Shown here piece by piece: positions 45,038 to 54,325 of a stretch of 64,000 nt of DNA. Numbering within the stretch: the stretch's first letter is position 1; each line of letters begins with the position of its first letter. The DNA comes from a bacterium. GTDB lineage: Bacteria > Actinomycetota > Acidimicrobiia > Spongiisociales > ZC4RG35. The stretch lies in contig JAHEJW010000006.1 of assembly GCA_024638655.1 (NCBI GenBank), positions 1-64,000 on the forward strand, given 5' to 3'. The notes under the pieces were generated by a model, which was given only the letters and a program-made list of their open reading frames with translations, ran no database searches and was not told the DNA's origin. A program made the position numbers and the translations under genes.

Positions 45038-46389
45038 CGCTCGGCGAGTCTTGCTGCCAACTCGGTGTGAAGGAGTGTTATGTCGCCGGCGCCCAGCGTC
45101 AGGACCAGATCACCACCCACCACTCTGGGTATCAGGAACTCGGTGAGATCCGAGCGATGAGGGATGTAGTGCACATCGGCGCCCGACCTCGCCGCAGCGT
45201 CGGCGATCAGTTCTCCGGTGACCCCCGGAACCGGCTCTTCGCGTGCCCCGAAGACATCGGTGACCACCACGCGGTCTGCTGCAGCAAGTGCTGCTCCGAA
45301 CTCCTCACTGAACCTTGCGGTTCGCGAGTAGAGATGGGGCTGGAAGACGGCCCACAGCAGCCCGTCAGCAACCATCCTTGCGGCTTCGAGAGTTGCAGCC
45401 ACCTCCGTCGGATGATGCGCATAGTCGTCATAGAGAACGACTCCTCCGACGGTTCCCCGATGCTCCCAACGGCGCGACACACCTCGAAAGCCCGATAGCG
45501 ATCGCGCCATGACTTCGACGTCGTGACCCAATTCTCCGAGAAGCCCCAGGGCTCCCGCCGCATTCAGAGCGTGGTGTATCCCGGGTTGTGGAAGCACCAC
45601 ACGTATGGAAGCCCCCTGATGGGCGAGGCTGAAATCGATGCCTTTTCTCGAAGGAGTGGGATCGACAACTCGCCAGGAAGCGTTGGGCGTCAACCCGTAG
45701 GTGACGGCGCCGGTGGCGTCGGCCACTGCCTCTGCTCCCTGGTCTTCGATGCAGGCCACCACCGGACCGTCGACTCGCTGGGCGACCTGGATGAAACCGG
45801 CAAGGAGATCTTCGAACTCACCGAAGTGCTCTAGGTGCTCAGGCTCGACGTTGGTCAAGACAAGCCCTTTCAGATGCAGGCTCTCGAATGTCCTATAGGC
45901 CTCGTCGGCTTCGAGCACCAACAGATCATCTGCCCCGAGGTGCCCGTTTGTCTCCAGCCCTGCGACCGTGCCCCCAATGATGAATGAGGGGTCGAGATCG
46001 ACCGACCTCAGGGCTGTTATCAGCATGGCTGTCGTCGTGGTCTTCCCGTGAGTACCCGTGGCGCCAATGGTGGGGGTGGCCTTGGTGAGTGCCTCGAGCA
46101 GCTGAGGTCGTCTCCAGATCTCGACACCTGCCGCCTGTGCTGCCACGAGCTCCTCGTCATACTCGGGGACTGCGGATGAGGCGACGACCAGGTCCGCCCT
46201 CACCGCTACGTCGGGGTTGTGGCCGGTGAATGTCTGAACGCCAAGATCACTCAATGATTCGAGGGAGGCCCCGCCGCGCAAGTCCGACCCGGTCACGTGG
46301 TGACCCCGAGCCAGGAGGATCTTGGCAATGGCACTCATCCCCGCTCCCCCGGCCCCGACGATGTGGACTCTCCTGTGCTCGACGCTCAC
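45034..46389 (-). CDS. murC: UDP-N-acetylmuramate-L-alanine ligase
   Basis: A 451-residue ATP-dependent ligase adding L-Ala to UDP-MurNAc. The N-terminal Rossmann motif is HIVGAGGAGMSAIAKIL, the ATP loop GATGTHGKTTTTAMLI, and further Mur-ligase residues lie in YDDYAHHPTEVAATLEA and FQPHLYSRTARF. The start is GTG 46389, overlapping the murG stop as GTGA. Confidence 0.96.
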   Translation of the reverse strand: MSVEHRRVHIVGAGGAGMSAIAKILLARGHHVTGSDLRGGASLESLSDLGVQTFTGHNPDVAVRADLVVASSAVPEYDEELVAAQAAGVEIWRRPQLLEALTKATPTIGATGTHGKTTTTAMLITALRSVDLDPSFIIGGTVAGLETNGHLGADDLLVLEADEAYRTFESLHLKGLVLTNVEPEHLEHFGEFEDLLAGFIQVAQRVDGPVVACIEDQGAEAVADATGAVTYGLTPNASWRVVDPTPSRKGIDFSLAHQGASIRVVLPQPGIHHALNAAGALGLLGELGHDVEVMARSLSGFRGVSRRWEHRGTVGGVVLYDDYAHHPTEVAATLEAARMVADGLLWAVFQPHLYSRTARFSEEFGAALAAADRVVVTDVFGAREEPVPGVTGELIADAAARSGADVHYIPHRSDLTEFLIPRVVGGDLVLTLGAGDITLLHTELAARLAER

Positions 46390-47465
46390 TCGTCTATTCC
46401 CATCATCGCCGTGGCAATAGCCTTCGCCGCACCCGGCTTGGCGATTCGAGCCGCAGCGGCGGACATCTCAGAAAGCCTCGCTTCGTCGAATAGGAGCTCC
46501 TCCACCCGGCTGCCGAGCTGGTCGAGCTCGAACTCCTCGACGACCTCAGCGGCTCCCGCCTGGCGGAAAAAGCTTGCGTTGCCCGATTGATGTCCGGTGG
46601 ACCCGAAAAGACCAGGAACCAGGATCGAAGGACACTCCGCAGACGAGAGCTCGGCTACCGCACCGCCGGCCCTCGCCACCACGAGATCGGAGACCGCATA
46701 GAAGCTCTCCATCGCATCCTCGAAGGCCTCCCTGTGCCAGACGACACCGGGGCCCCCCCGCCTCCGGGACATCCGGTCGTGATGGGCTCTTCCCGTGAGG
46801 TGCACGACTTGAATCGGGTCGGCCCGCCAGTCTTCGAGCATGGCAGCCACGGCGTCGTTGATCAGACCTGCCCCGAGCGATCCACCGAAGATGCCGAGTA
46901 TCGGGGCCCCGGCATCCAACCCGTACTTCGCCAGAGCACGTGGCCGCAGCGACTCGCGGTCGAACGACCAAAAAGCCTTCCTGACCGGGTTGCCCACCCA
47001 CTCGCCATGTTCCAACCCCCCGGTGCCGGGGAACGAGACGAAGGTGCGGTCGGCCCACCTCGTAGCGATGCGATTGGCCAGGCCGGCCGTGGCATTTTGC
47101 TCGGAAACGTATAGGGGAACCCCGATGCGCCTTGCTGCCAACGCCGCCGGGATCGTCACATACCCACCCATTCCAAGGACCGCGGTGATCTCGTTGTCTT
47201 CGATCGCCTCCTCGATGCGCGCCTTCGCCCGCATGACGACGAACGGAAGCGTCATGTTGCTCAGGCTGATGGCCCTCTTCAGGCCTCGGATCTCGACCAC
47301 CAGGAACGGAAAGCCTTCCTCCGGATAGACCTGGGCTTCCAGACGATTCCCACCCACGTACATGACATCTCGCCTCGACACGCCGAGGTCGACCAGGGCC
47401 TCGCCAACCGAAAGGCCGGGAAAGACGTGTCCCCCGGTGCCGGCCGCCGCAACCAAGTACCTCAT
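46386..47465 (-). CDS. murG: MurG glycosyltransferase (lipid II synthesis)
   Basis: A 359-residue membrane-associated GT-B enzyme adding GlcNAc to lipid I. The N-terminal GTGGHVFPGLSVGEALVDLG loop and the donor-site segment FGGSLGAGLINDAV are present, with ARAGGAVAELSSAECPSILVP near the C-terminus. The ATG at 47465 overlaps the ftsW stop (ATGA); the longer upstream frame is a shadow of ftsW. Confidence 0.95.
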   Translation of the reverse strand: MRYLVAAAGTGGHVFPGLSVGEALVDLGVSRRDVMYVGGNRLEAQVYPEEGFPFLVVEIRGLKRAISLSNMTLPFVVMRAKARIEEAIEDNEITAVLGMGGYVTIPAALAARRIGVPLYVSEQNATAGLANRIATRWADRTFVSFPGTGGLEHGEWVGNPVRKAFWSFDRESLRPRALAKYGLDAGAPILGIFGGSLGAGLINDAVAAMLEDWRADPIQVVHLTGRAHHDRMSRRRGGPGVVWHREAFEDAMESFYAVSDLVVARAGGAVAELSSAECPSILVPGLFGSTGHQSGNASFFRQAGAAEVVEEFELDQLGSRVEELLFDEARLSEMSAAAARIAKPGAAKAIATAMMGIDE

Positions 47466-48625
47466 GGCTTCTTGTGGACACCACTCTGAGCAATATTGAC
47501 CAGCACGCCGAGGGCAGCCATGGAGACGATCAGCGCAGTAGAACCGAATGAGACGAAGGGCAGGGCGATACCCGTGATCGGAATCACCCCGAGGACTCCA
47601 CCGATGTTGACCAGCGCTTGAAAGGAGAGCCATACCGTGATGCCCATCGCGATCATCCGGCCAAAGCGGTCCGGAGCTCGGGAGGCGACTACCCATCCGG
47701 TCACACCAAGGACGAGAAAGAGCGCTATGACCGTCAACCCCCCGAGGAGGCCGGTCTCTTCACCGATGATCGCAAAGATGAAGTCGGTGTGAGCATTGGG
47801 TAGATAGAACCATCGCGCCCTACTCGCCCCCAGCCCGACACCAAAGAGCCCGCCATTTCCCAACGCGTAATACCCCTGGATGACCTGATATCCGGTGCCC
47901 GAGGAATCGGCGTATGGATCGAGGAAAGCCGTCATGCGTTCGGCGCGATAGGACTCGGAGAATGCGAGCAGCGAAGCGGCGATGACCGCGGTCAGACCGA
48001 GGATCATCACAAACCGCATGGGGGTGTCGCTGGCCATGATCACCGCCATGGCTGCAGCACCTATGACCAGCAGCGTTCCGAGGTCCGGCTCCTTCATGAC
48101 GAGGAACCCGACTACGCCGACCGTGGCCAATACCGGCACTACGAAGTGTCCGAAACGATTCAGGAGCTTGGCCTTTCTCTCCAAGAGGAAGGCGAGCACG
48201 AATACGACTGAGACTTTGGCTATCTCCGATGGCTGGAAGGTGAACCCGGGGGCGGCCAACCACCGTCTTGCTCCGTTGGTTTCGATACCCGATATCAGCA
48301 CTGCGATGAGGAGCCCAACGCTGAGGGCAAAGAGCGGGATCGCGATCTTCTTGTAGAACCGGTATGGGACCCGGCTTGCCACGAGCAGTGCGACAGTCCC
48401 CACTCCCACTCCCACCAGCTGTCTCTTGAAGAAGTGGTAGGGATCCTCTGTCTGATCGAACGCCACGGCCGACGACGCCGACTGAGTGGCCCCGAGACCG
48501 ATGACGACCAGCACAACGGTTATCACCAGCAGGGCGGTTGCCGCCCGGTTGTTGACCCTGAAGCGCTCGGCACTGTCCCGGGCCGCCGCCCGAACCTTGG
48601 CGATCGAAGTCACGTTGGCCGTCAT
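47462..48625 (-). CDS. ftsW: Septal peptidoglycan polymerase FtsW (SEDS)
   Basis: A 387-residue SEDS glycosyltransferase with about ten helices. Conserved segments include GFTFQPSEIAKVSVVFVLAF, MKEPDLGTLLVI, GGLFGVGLGASRAR and LPNAHTDFIFAIIGEE, which includes the catalytic-Asp loop region typical of SEDS proteins. It polymerises lipid II at the septum together with FtsI. The ATG at 48625 overlaps the murD stop as ATGA; the 30-codon extension upstream is not supported. Confidence 0.95.
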   Translation of the reverse strand: MTANVTSIAKVRAAARDSAERFRVNNRAATALLVITVVLVVIGLGATQSASSAVAFDQTEDPYHFFKRQLVGVGVGTVALLVASRVPYRFYKKIAIPLFALSVGLLIAVLISGIETNGARRWLAAPGFTFQPSEIAKVSVVFVLAFLLERKAKLLNRFGHFVVPVLATVGVVGFLVMKEPDLGTLLVIGAAAMAVIMASDTPMRFVMILGLTAVIAASLLAFSESYRAERMTAFLDPYADSSGTGYQVIQGYYALGNGGLFGVGLGASRARWFYLPNAHTDFIFAIIGEETGLLGGLTVIALFLVLGVTGWVVASRAPDRFGRMIAMGITVWLSFQALVNIGGVLGVIPITGIALPFVSFGSTALIVSMAALGVLVNIAQSGVHKKP

Positions 48626-49917
48626 CTCGTCCTGCCTCCCAGTCTCTCGCCGACCAGTTCCTCGAAGCGATCGCCCCTCGCCCGGTACGACTCGAATTGA
48701 TCGAAGCTGGCGCATCCCGGCGCAAGCAGGACCGTGTCGCCTGGTGTCGCGGCCTGCGCCGCCATCTCGACTGCTATGTCGAGGGTTCCGGCCAGTCTTC
48801 CCCTGTCCCCGGCAGAACCAACAAGAGCCGGTCCGGACTCTCCGATGCCGATGACCATCCTCACGTTCGGTTCAGCCGCCAGCGGTGACAGATCGAGGCC
48901 TTTGGCTCTACCTCCAGCGATCAGGATGACCGAATCGTGGGCGCCGATCGAAGCCGCCGCGGCATGCGGGTTGGTGGCTTTGGAGTCGTTGATCCATTTG
49001 ACTCCCCCGACCTCGGCAACGAGAGCTCTTCGATGAGCCCCCGACCGATACCCGATCGCAGCCGAAGTCACGCCTTCGGTTGATGCGCCCATTTCGAGCG
49101 CCATCGCTGCGGCCATCGCCAGGTTGACCAGATGCGTCGGGTCGTCTGAGGTCAGATCCTTGACTTCTATCGAGACTGGTCCGACAACGAGTCGCCCACC
49201 TTGGACTCCCGACCCTCCCTCGGGGAGACTGTTCCCGGAGACCGGGACCAACCTCGATGCGGCTCGCGTGGCCAGGTCGGTGGCTCCCGGATCGTCGCAG
49301 TCATAGACGAGCACATCGTCCTCGCCTTGGTTGGCGTATATGAGCGCCTTGGCCTCCTTGTATTGGTGATGAGAGCCGTGCCAGTCGATGTGATCCTCGG
49401 CCACGTTGGTGATGGCAGCGATACGGGGATGAAACTCTTCGGTGAACCTGAGCTGGAAACTGGAGACTTCGACCACCACGGCGTCGTAGCTCTTGTCGGT
49501 GAAGTCAGACAGCGGCGCTCCGATGTTGCCGGCTGCGGGCGCATCGAGACCAGATGCTTGGAGCATGGCGGCGGTCGCCTCGGTGACACTGGTCTTGCCG
49601 TTGGTCCCGGTCACGCCAATCACCGGGCTCGTTATGTGGCTCCAGGCAAACTCGATCTCACTCATCACGCGGAGCCCGGCTTCGAGGGACTCGACTATCG
49701 GAAGTGATCTCTCCGAGAATCCGGGGCTGGCTACCACCAGATCTACCCCGGCGAGAAGACCGGAGTCCCACTTGCCCGTCGCGATGCCGAACCCTTCCTC
49801 GATGGCACGAGTCCGGGGGTTCTCGTCATAGAGCGAGACTCGCATCCCGGATCGACGAGCCAACCTGCCCGCCGCAAGACCCGAGACCCCAGCGCCCAAA
49901 ACCAACACCCGGCTCAA
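48622..49917 (-). CDS. murD: UDP-MurNAc-L-alanine-D-glutamate ligase
   Basis: A 431-residue ATP-dependent ligase adding D-Glu. The N-terminal Rossmann loop is VLVLGAGVSGLAAGRLA, the ATP loop GVTGTNGKTSVTEATAA, and substrate-site segments include NIGAPLSDF, HIDWHGSHHQYKEAK and WINDSKATNPHAAAAS. The start is TTG 49917, overlapping the mraY stop as TTGA; it falls directly before the first beta strand. Confidence 0.95.
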   Translation of the reverse strand: MSRVLVLGAGVSGLAAGRLARRSGMRVSLYDENPRTRAIEEGFGIATGKWDSGLLAGVDLVVASPGFSERSLPIVESLEAGLRVMSEIEFAWSHITSPVIGVTGTNGKTSVTEATAAMLQASGLDAPAAGNIGAPLSDFTDKSYDAVVVEVSSFQLRFTEEFHPRIAAITNVAEDHIDWHGSHHQYKEAKALIYANQGEDDVLVYDCDDPGATDLATRAASRLVPVSGNSLPEGGSGVQGGRLVVGPVSIEVKDLTSDDPTHLVNLAMAAAMALEMGASTEGVTSAAIGYRSGAHRRALVAEVGGVKWINDSKATNPHAAAASIGAHDSVILIAGGRAKGLDLSPLAAEPNVRMVIGIGESGPALVGSAGDRGRLAGTLDIAVEMAAQAATPGDTVLLAPGCASFDQFESYRARGDRFEELVGERLGGRTR

Positions 49918-50963
49918 AGGATGTCCTCCAGCACAAGGAAGTCCCCGTAGAAGAAACCGAGACCCAGTGCGACCCCGATGCCGGTGAGGATCCAGAACCG
50001 GATGACCACAGTCGTCTCGGGCCAGCCCCCAAGATCGAAGTGGAAGTGCAGCGGCGCCATCCTGAATATGCGCTTCCCCGTGGTGCGAAAGCTGGCCACC
50101 TGGAGGATCACGGAAAGCGTCTCGGCAACGTAGATCCCACCGAGGACGGCCAACAGGAAGTGAGTGTTGGTGAGAAGAGCCAGCGCGGCGAGCAACCCAC
50201 CGACTGCCTGGCTGCCCACATCGCCCATGAAGATCTTGGCCGGCGGGGCGTTCCACCAGAGGAAACCGAGCAGCGCACCGAACATCGCGGCTGACACGAT
50301 GGCGAGCTCGAGAGGGTCGACGGCCTGATAGACCTCGCTGTTTCGGAACTGCCAGAAAGCAATGACGGTGTAGGACGCGACAACCAAGGCAGCCGAACCC
50401 GCGGCAAGGCCGTCCATGCCATCGGAGAGATTCACACCATTGGCGGCACCGGTCAGCATCACCAGAACCCAGATGACGAAAAAAGCCCCGAGATCGATTC
50501 CCAATGGCCTTACGAAGGACAGCTCCGTCACCACACCCGCCTGGCTGGCACCCCAGGCAAACAGGGCCGCGATCGCCAGCTGGCTTCCGAACTTGGCTGC
50601 TTTGGAGAGGCCGAGGCTTCTCTTTCGCGAGTACTTGATCCAATCGTCGAAGAATCCGACCAATGCCATTCCGGCGAGTGCGAGGATGGCCAGGTAGCCG
50701 CCCGCATTGAATTGGCGAAGCTGGAAAGCCAGCCCGGTGCTCGGCGTCCAGAGCTGAACGTGTGAGACGAGCCAGCCAAAGATCGCAGCGGTGACGAACA
50801 CAACACCGCCCATGGTCGGAGTCCCCTGTTTGTGGGCGTGGCCCTTTATGTCCTCCTGGATGAACTGCCCTATCTCCCGTCTGCGGAAGTACCTGATCGC
50901 ATACGGAGTGCCAAAGATCGATGCCGTCAAGGAGACGGCCGCCGCGATCAGGAGAGGTATCAC
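49914..50963 (-). CDS. mraY: Phospho-MurNAc-pentapeptide translocase
   Basis: A 349-residue integral membrane enzyme making lipid I. It has about ten helices. Active-site loops are GHAHKQGTPTMGGVVFV, FFDDWIKYSRKRSLGLS, GAANGVNLSDGMDGLAAGS (catalytic Asp) and FMGDVGSQAVGG, with RMAPLHFHFDLGGW at the C-terminus. The GTG at 50963 has GAGG 8 nt upstream and lies 25 nt after the murE stop; a TTG at 50996 is the alternative. In most bacteria murF separates murE and mraY; here it does not. Confidence 0.95.
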   Translation of the reverse strand: MIPLLIAAAVSLTASIFGTPYAIRYFRRREIGQFIQEDIKGHAHKQGTPTMGGVVFVTAAIFGWLVSHVQLWTPSTGLAFQLRQFNAGGYLAILALAGMALVGFFDDWIKYSRKRSLGLSKAAKFGSQLAIAALFAWGASQAGVVTELSFVRPLGIDLGAFFVIWVLVMLTGAANGVNLSDGMDGLAAGSAALVVASYTVIAFWQFRNSEVYQAVDPLELAIVSAAMFGALLGFLWWNAPPAKIFMGDVGSQAVGGLLAALALLTNTHFLLAVLGGIYVAETLSVILQVASFRTTGKRIFRMAPLHFHFDLGGWPETTVVIRFWILTGIGVALGLGFFYGDFLVLEDIL

Positions 50964-50988
50964 AATCGGACCTCGAATCTCGTTCGCA

Positions 50989-52479
50989 TCAGTCAATGCT
51001 CCCTGATCCGAGATCTGTTTCAGCGGACATCCGGCGAAGCTGGAGAGCACTCCGGGCGACAAGACGATCGTCGAATGGCAGCCTCTTGTCGCCTATCTCC
51101 TGAAACGGCTCATGCCCTCGCCCGAGTATCAGGACGACATCGCCGGGTGCTGCCTCATCGATTGCTCGATGAATGGCTGTCCTGCGATCCAGCTCGTATA
51201 TGACCTGTGTTCGGTCCTCCACGCCCCCAAGAACAGATCGGCCGATCTCGTCCGGATGCTCCGAGCGAGGGTTGTCACTGGTGACTATGGCCAGATCCGC
51301 AGCAGACACCGCCTCTCCCATGATGGGGCGTTTGCCGCGGTCTCTGTCACCACCGGCGCCGACGAGTGCAATTACCCGTTCTTCGGTCATTTCGCGCGCT
51401 GCCGAGATCACCTGGCTGATGCCGTCGGGAGTGTGGGCGTAATCGACGATCACCAGGATCGGGTCGCTTCCACTCACCACCTCGAACCTTCCGGGCACGC
51501 CATCGAGTGCCTCGAGGCCGGCAACGACTTGTTCGAAGCCCATACCGCATGCCAGGGCCGAAGCGGCAGCGAGTGCTGCGTTGTCGACGTTGAAGACACC
51601 CACAAGGGGCGCCTCCACCTGCGAGTCGCCCCAGGGTGTGCGAAGCTCGAAACTCGTGCTGCTCCCCAGGGGCTGCACACTCGACGCCTCGACGTCGCCC
51701 CCATGCCCGACGGTGACGAGTTCTCCCCGGTGTCGTTCGGCGATCGCTCTGCCCGACGGATCGTCGATGTTGACTACCGCCATCTCGACGTCGTAGTCCT
51801 CGAACAAGCTCCTCTTGGCGCGGTAGTAGGTCTCCATGTCGCCGTGGAAGTCGAGATGGTCCTGGGACAGGTTGGTGAAGACTGCAACTGCGAAACGGGT
51901 AGCCCTCACTCGACCGAGGGTCAGGCCATGAGAGGACACCTCAACGGCGACGAGCTCCGCACCTTTGTCCCGCATCTCTGCGAGGAGCCTTTGGAAATCG
52001 GATGCCTCGGGTGTGGTGCGTACCGCTTCGATCGTCTCGCCATCGAGCTTGGTGTGAATGGTGCCAACCACCCCCGTCTTGACGCCTGCCTTGGCTCCGA
52101 TCGAGGACAGATAGTGTGCCACGGTCGTCTTTCCGTTTGTACCGGTGATGCCAATGACCTTCATCGCAGTCGACGGCTCACCGTGGACGACGGAGGCCAG
52201 CGTGCCAAGAGCCATTCGTGTGTCCTCGACGATGATCTGGGGGACTCTCTCCTCGACGAAATGGGTGACACAGACCGCGGGCGATCCCTGGTTCGCCGCC
52301 AGACCGACGAAGTCGTGCCCGTCGAAACGCTCACCGGCGATCGCGACAAACAGACAGCCCGGCCCTGCCGCCCTCGAGTCGTGAGTGACGTCGGAGATCA
52401 GTATCGAAGGATCTGCCTCGCCCCGGATCTTCCCCGCCACGGCATCAACCAGGACAGCCAAGGGCTTACCCGCGGCCAT
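50989..52479 (-). CDS. murE: UDP-MurNAc-tripeptide synthetase (meso-DAP adding)
   Basis: A 496-residue Mur ligase. The ATP loop is GITGTNGKTTVAHYL, the N-terminal UDP site SDVTHDSRAAGPGCLFVA, and the amino-acid selectivity motif is TSDNPRSEHPDEI. DNPR is the meso-diaminopimelate form, so the stem peptide should carry m-DAP. The ATG at 52479 overlaps ftsI by 14 nt; upstream in-frame codons lie inside ftsI. The protein has a standard length, so there is no sign of a murE-murF fusion. Confidence 0.96.
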   Translation of the reverse strand: MAAGKPLAVLVDAVAGKIRGEADPSILISDVTHDSRAAGPGCLFVAIAGERFDGHDFVGLAANQGSPAVCVTHFVEERVPQIIVEDTRMALGTLASVVHGEPSTAMKVIGITGTNGKTTVAHYLSSIGAKAGVKTGVVGTIHTKLDGETIEAVRTTPEASDFQRLLAEMRDKGAELVAVEVSSHGLTLGRVRATRFAVAVFTNLSQDHLDFHGDMETYYRAKRSLFEDYDVEMAVVNIDDPSGRAIAERHRGELVTVGHGGDVEASSVQPLGSSTSFELRTPWGDSQVEAPLVGVFNVDNAALAAASALACGMGFEQVVAGLEALDGVPGRFEVVSGSDPILVIVDYAHTPDGISQVISAAREMTEERVIALVGAGGDRDRGKRPIMGEAVSAADLAIVTSDNPRSEHPDEIGRSVLGGVEDRTQVIYELDRRTAIHRAIDEAAPGDVVLILGRGHEPFQEIGDKRLPFDDRLVARSALQLRRMSAETDLGSGSID

Positions 52480-54238
52480 CGGGCGTCGCCCCCAGACGAT
52501 GCAGAGCCTGTTCCATGACTTCGGAGAACACCGGTGCGGCCGCGAGGCCCCCGGTCCGGAATCTTCGGTCCGGGCTATCGATGACGACGGCGACCACCAC
52601 CTGTGGATCGTCGATCGGGGCCATCCCGACAAAGGACGCTCTGGTCTCATCCGTGTAGCGCCCGTCCTCCCCCAGCTTGTTGGCTGTTCCCGTCTTGCCT
52701 CCCACCCTGTACCCGGGCACCGATGCGCCCTGACCCGTGCCGCTCTCGACCACCGAAGCGAGCAGCTCTCGCATCAGCTGAGCAGTGGTCTCCGACACGA
52801 CTTTGCGAGTCTCGAATCCCGCTACTTCGGTGTCACCGTCGACATCCGTGGTGCTCGCGACGATATGGGGTGTCGTCCAAACACCGTCGTTCCCGATCGC
52901 CGCATACGCGGCGGCCATCTGGAGGGGGCTCACGGCGACCGAGTAGCCGATGGCGGCCGACGCCCAGCATGTCTCACACCCTGCGTCGAATCGGAGGATG
53001 CCCTCGGCTTCTGCGCTGTAGTCGACTCCGGTTCTCGAGCCCAGCCCGAATGCCTCGATGTATTCCACGAGCCTGTCCTGCCCAATTCTCTCCGCCACTT
53101 TGATCGTCCCGATGTTCGAGGACTGCGTGAAGATCTGAGCGACCGTCATGTCCTGGGTCTCGTGCTCGTTGAAGTCTCTGTAGCAGCCATGCACTTCATC
53201 GTCGGAGGAACGGCAGGCGTCTTCGAGCAGTTCCAATTCGTCAGCTACCTGTGGAATCGTGGTGCCGATGCCAACCTCACCCTCTTCGAGGGCCGCAGCC
53301 ACCGTGATCAACTTCTGAGTGGACCCAGGCTCGAGGATCCCTCGCACCACGAAGTTGGAGAAAGCTCGGCAGGCAGGAGGATCTTCGGCAGCATCGCAAT
53401 CGACGTCGACGGTCTGCCGGAGATCCGGGTCGAACCCAGGTGCGCCGGTCATTGCCAGGATCTCACCGGTTTCGACGTGCAGGGCGACGACCCAACACGA
53501 CGCGCTCCCCGTCCTCTCCACCGCGTCGACACAAGACTGCTGCGCCTGATACTGGAGGGGGAGATCGATCGTGGTGTTCAGATCGACGCCGGGGACCGCC
53601 GGCACGATTCGGGTGTATCCCTGGGGTATCACCTCACCGCTCAGCGATCGCTCGAATTCCGCCTTGCCTGGGATCCCGGTCAGGTCCTGGTCGTAGATCA
53701 GCTCGAGACCTTCCTGGCCAACACCGTCGATGTCCACGAAGCCAGCGACGTGGCTGGCCACTATGCCGGCGGGATAGATCCGCTTCGGCTCGGGGAGGCT
53801 GTAGACGCCCCTCACTCCGAGAGAGAGGATCTCCTCTGCCAGAACACCGTCTACTTGTCTCTTCAGGTAGACGAACTTCTGGTCGCTGTTGAGCCTATCG
53901 AGCAAGGTATCGGCGTCGACATCGAGCAGCCCGCCGATTTGCTGCGCGACCCAAACGGGCTCTTCGACCTGGCCAGGCACCGCATAGAGACTCTGCGACT
54001 CGACGGTCAGCGCGAGCAACTCTCCGTTTCGGTCGAAGATCTTGCCGCGCTGAGGGGCCAGGTCCCTGGACACAAAGCGCTGGCTGAGCCCTTGTTCGGC
54101 CAGCTCCGCCGCCTGAACCACTTGGATCTGAACGAGCCGATATGCCATTCCGAGCCAGGCTGCGACGACCAGGAGACCAATGAGTGCAATACGGAGCTTC
54201 GACCGATTGACCTTGCGGGCGGCCTTCGTGGCAGCCAC
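52466..54238 (-). CDS. ftsI: Septal transpeptidase FtsI/PBP3 with paired cysteines
   Basis: A 590-residue class B penicillin-binding protein. One membrane helix (residues about 16-36) and a dimerisation/pedestal domain precede the transpeptidase domain with S306-T-Q-K309, S373-S-N375 and KTG at 515-517. Eight cysteines, all in the extracytoplasmic transpeptidase part, form pairs close in sequence: 236/248, 281/290, 342/352, 421/424. That pattern suggests structural disulfides. It cross-links septal peptidoglycan with FtsW. An 87-nt gap with a GAGCCCC/GGGGCTC hairpin separates it from the ftsL-like gene. Confidence 0.95.
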   Translation of the reverse strand: MAATKAARKVNRSKLRIALIGLLVVAAWLGMAYRLVQIQVVQAAELAEQGLSQRFVSRDLAPQRGKIFDRNGELLALTVESQSLYAVPGQVEEPVWVAQQIGGLLDVDADTLLDRLNSDQKFVYLKRQVDGVLAEEILSLGVRGVYSLPEPKRIYPAGIVASHVAGFVDIDGVGQEGLELIYDQDLTGIPGKAEFERSLSGEVIPQGYTRIVPAVPGVDLNTTIDLPLQYQAQQSCVDAVERTGSASCWVVALHVETGEILAMTGAPGFDPDLRQTVDVDCDAAEDPPACRAFSNFVVRGILEPGSTQKLITVAAALEEGEVGIGTTIPQVADELELLEDACRSSDDEVHGCYRDFNEHETQDMTVAQIFTQSSNIGTIKVAERIGQDRLVEYIEAFGLGSRTGVDYSAEAEGILRFDAGCETCWASAAIGYSVAVSPLQMAAAYAAIGNDGVWTTPHIVASTTDVDGDTEVAGFETRKVVSETTAQLMRELLASVVESGTGQGASVPGYRVGGKTGTANKLGEDGRYTDETRASFVGMAPIDDPQVVVAVVIDSPDRRFRTGGLAAAPVFSEVMEQALHRLGATPDGRG

Positions 54239-54325
54239 GACGCTAAAACTCGCGCCAGAGCCCCGGCCCGACGGGGCTCGTCAAGGCCCCGATCATGACC
54301 CCGGTCCCAGCGCGTTCACGGGTTC

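Noticed and set aside
50989..52479. Possible murE-murF fusion explaining the missing murF
   Set aside because: The protein has one ATP loop and one DNPR motif and is of single-ligase length.
51112..52518. 468-codon open frame antisense to murE
   Set aside because: It overlaps the clear murE gene completely and shows no protein motifs.
52385..54298. 637-codon open frame antisense to ftsI
   Set aside because: It is the complement of a well-supported gene, with no domain, no ribosome site and antisense-type composition.
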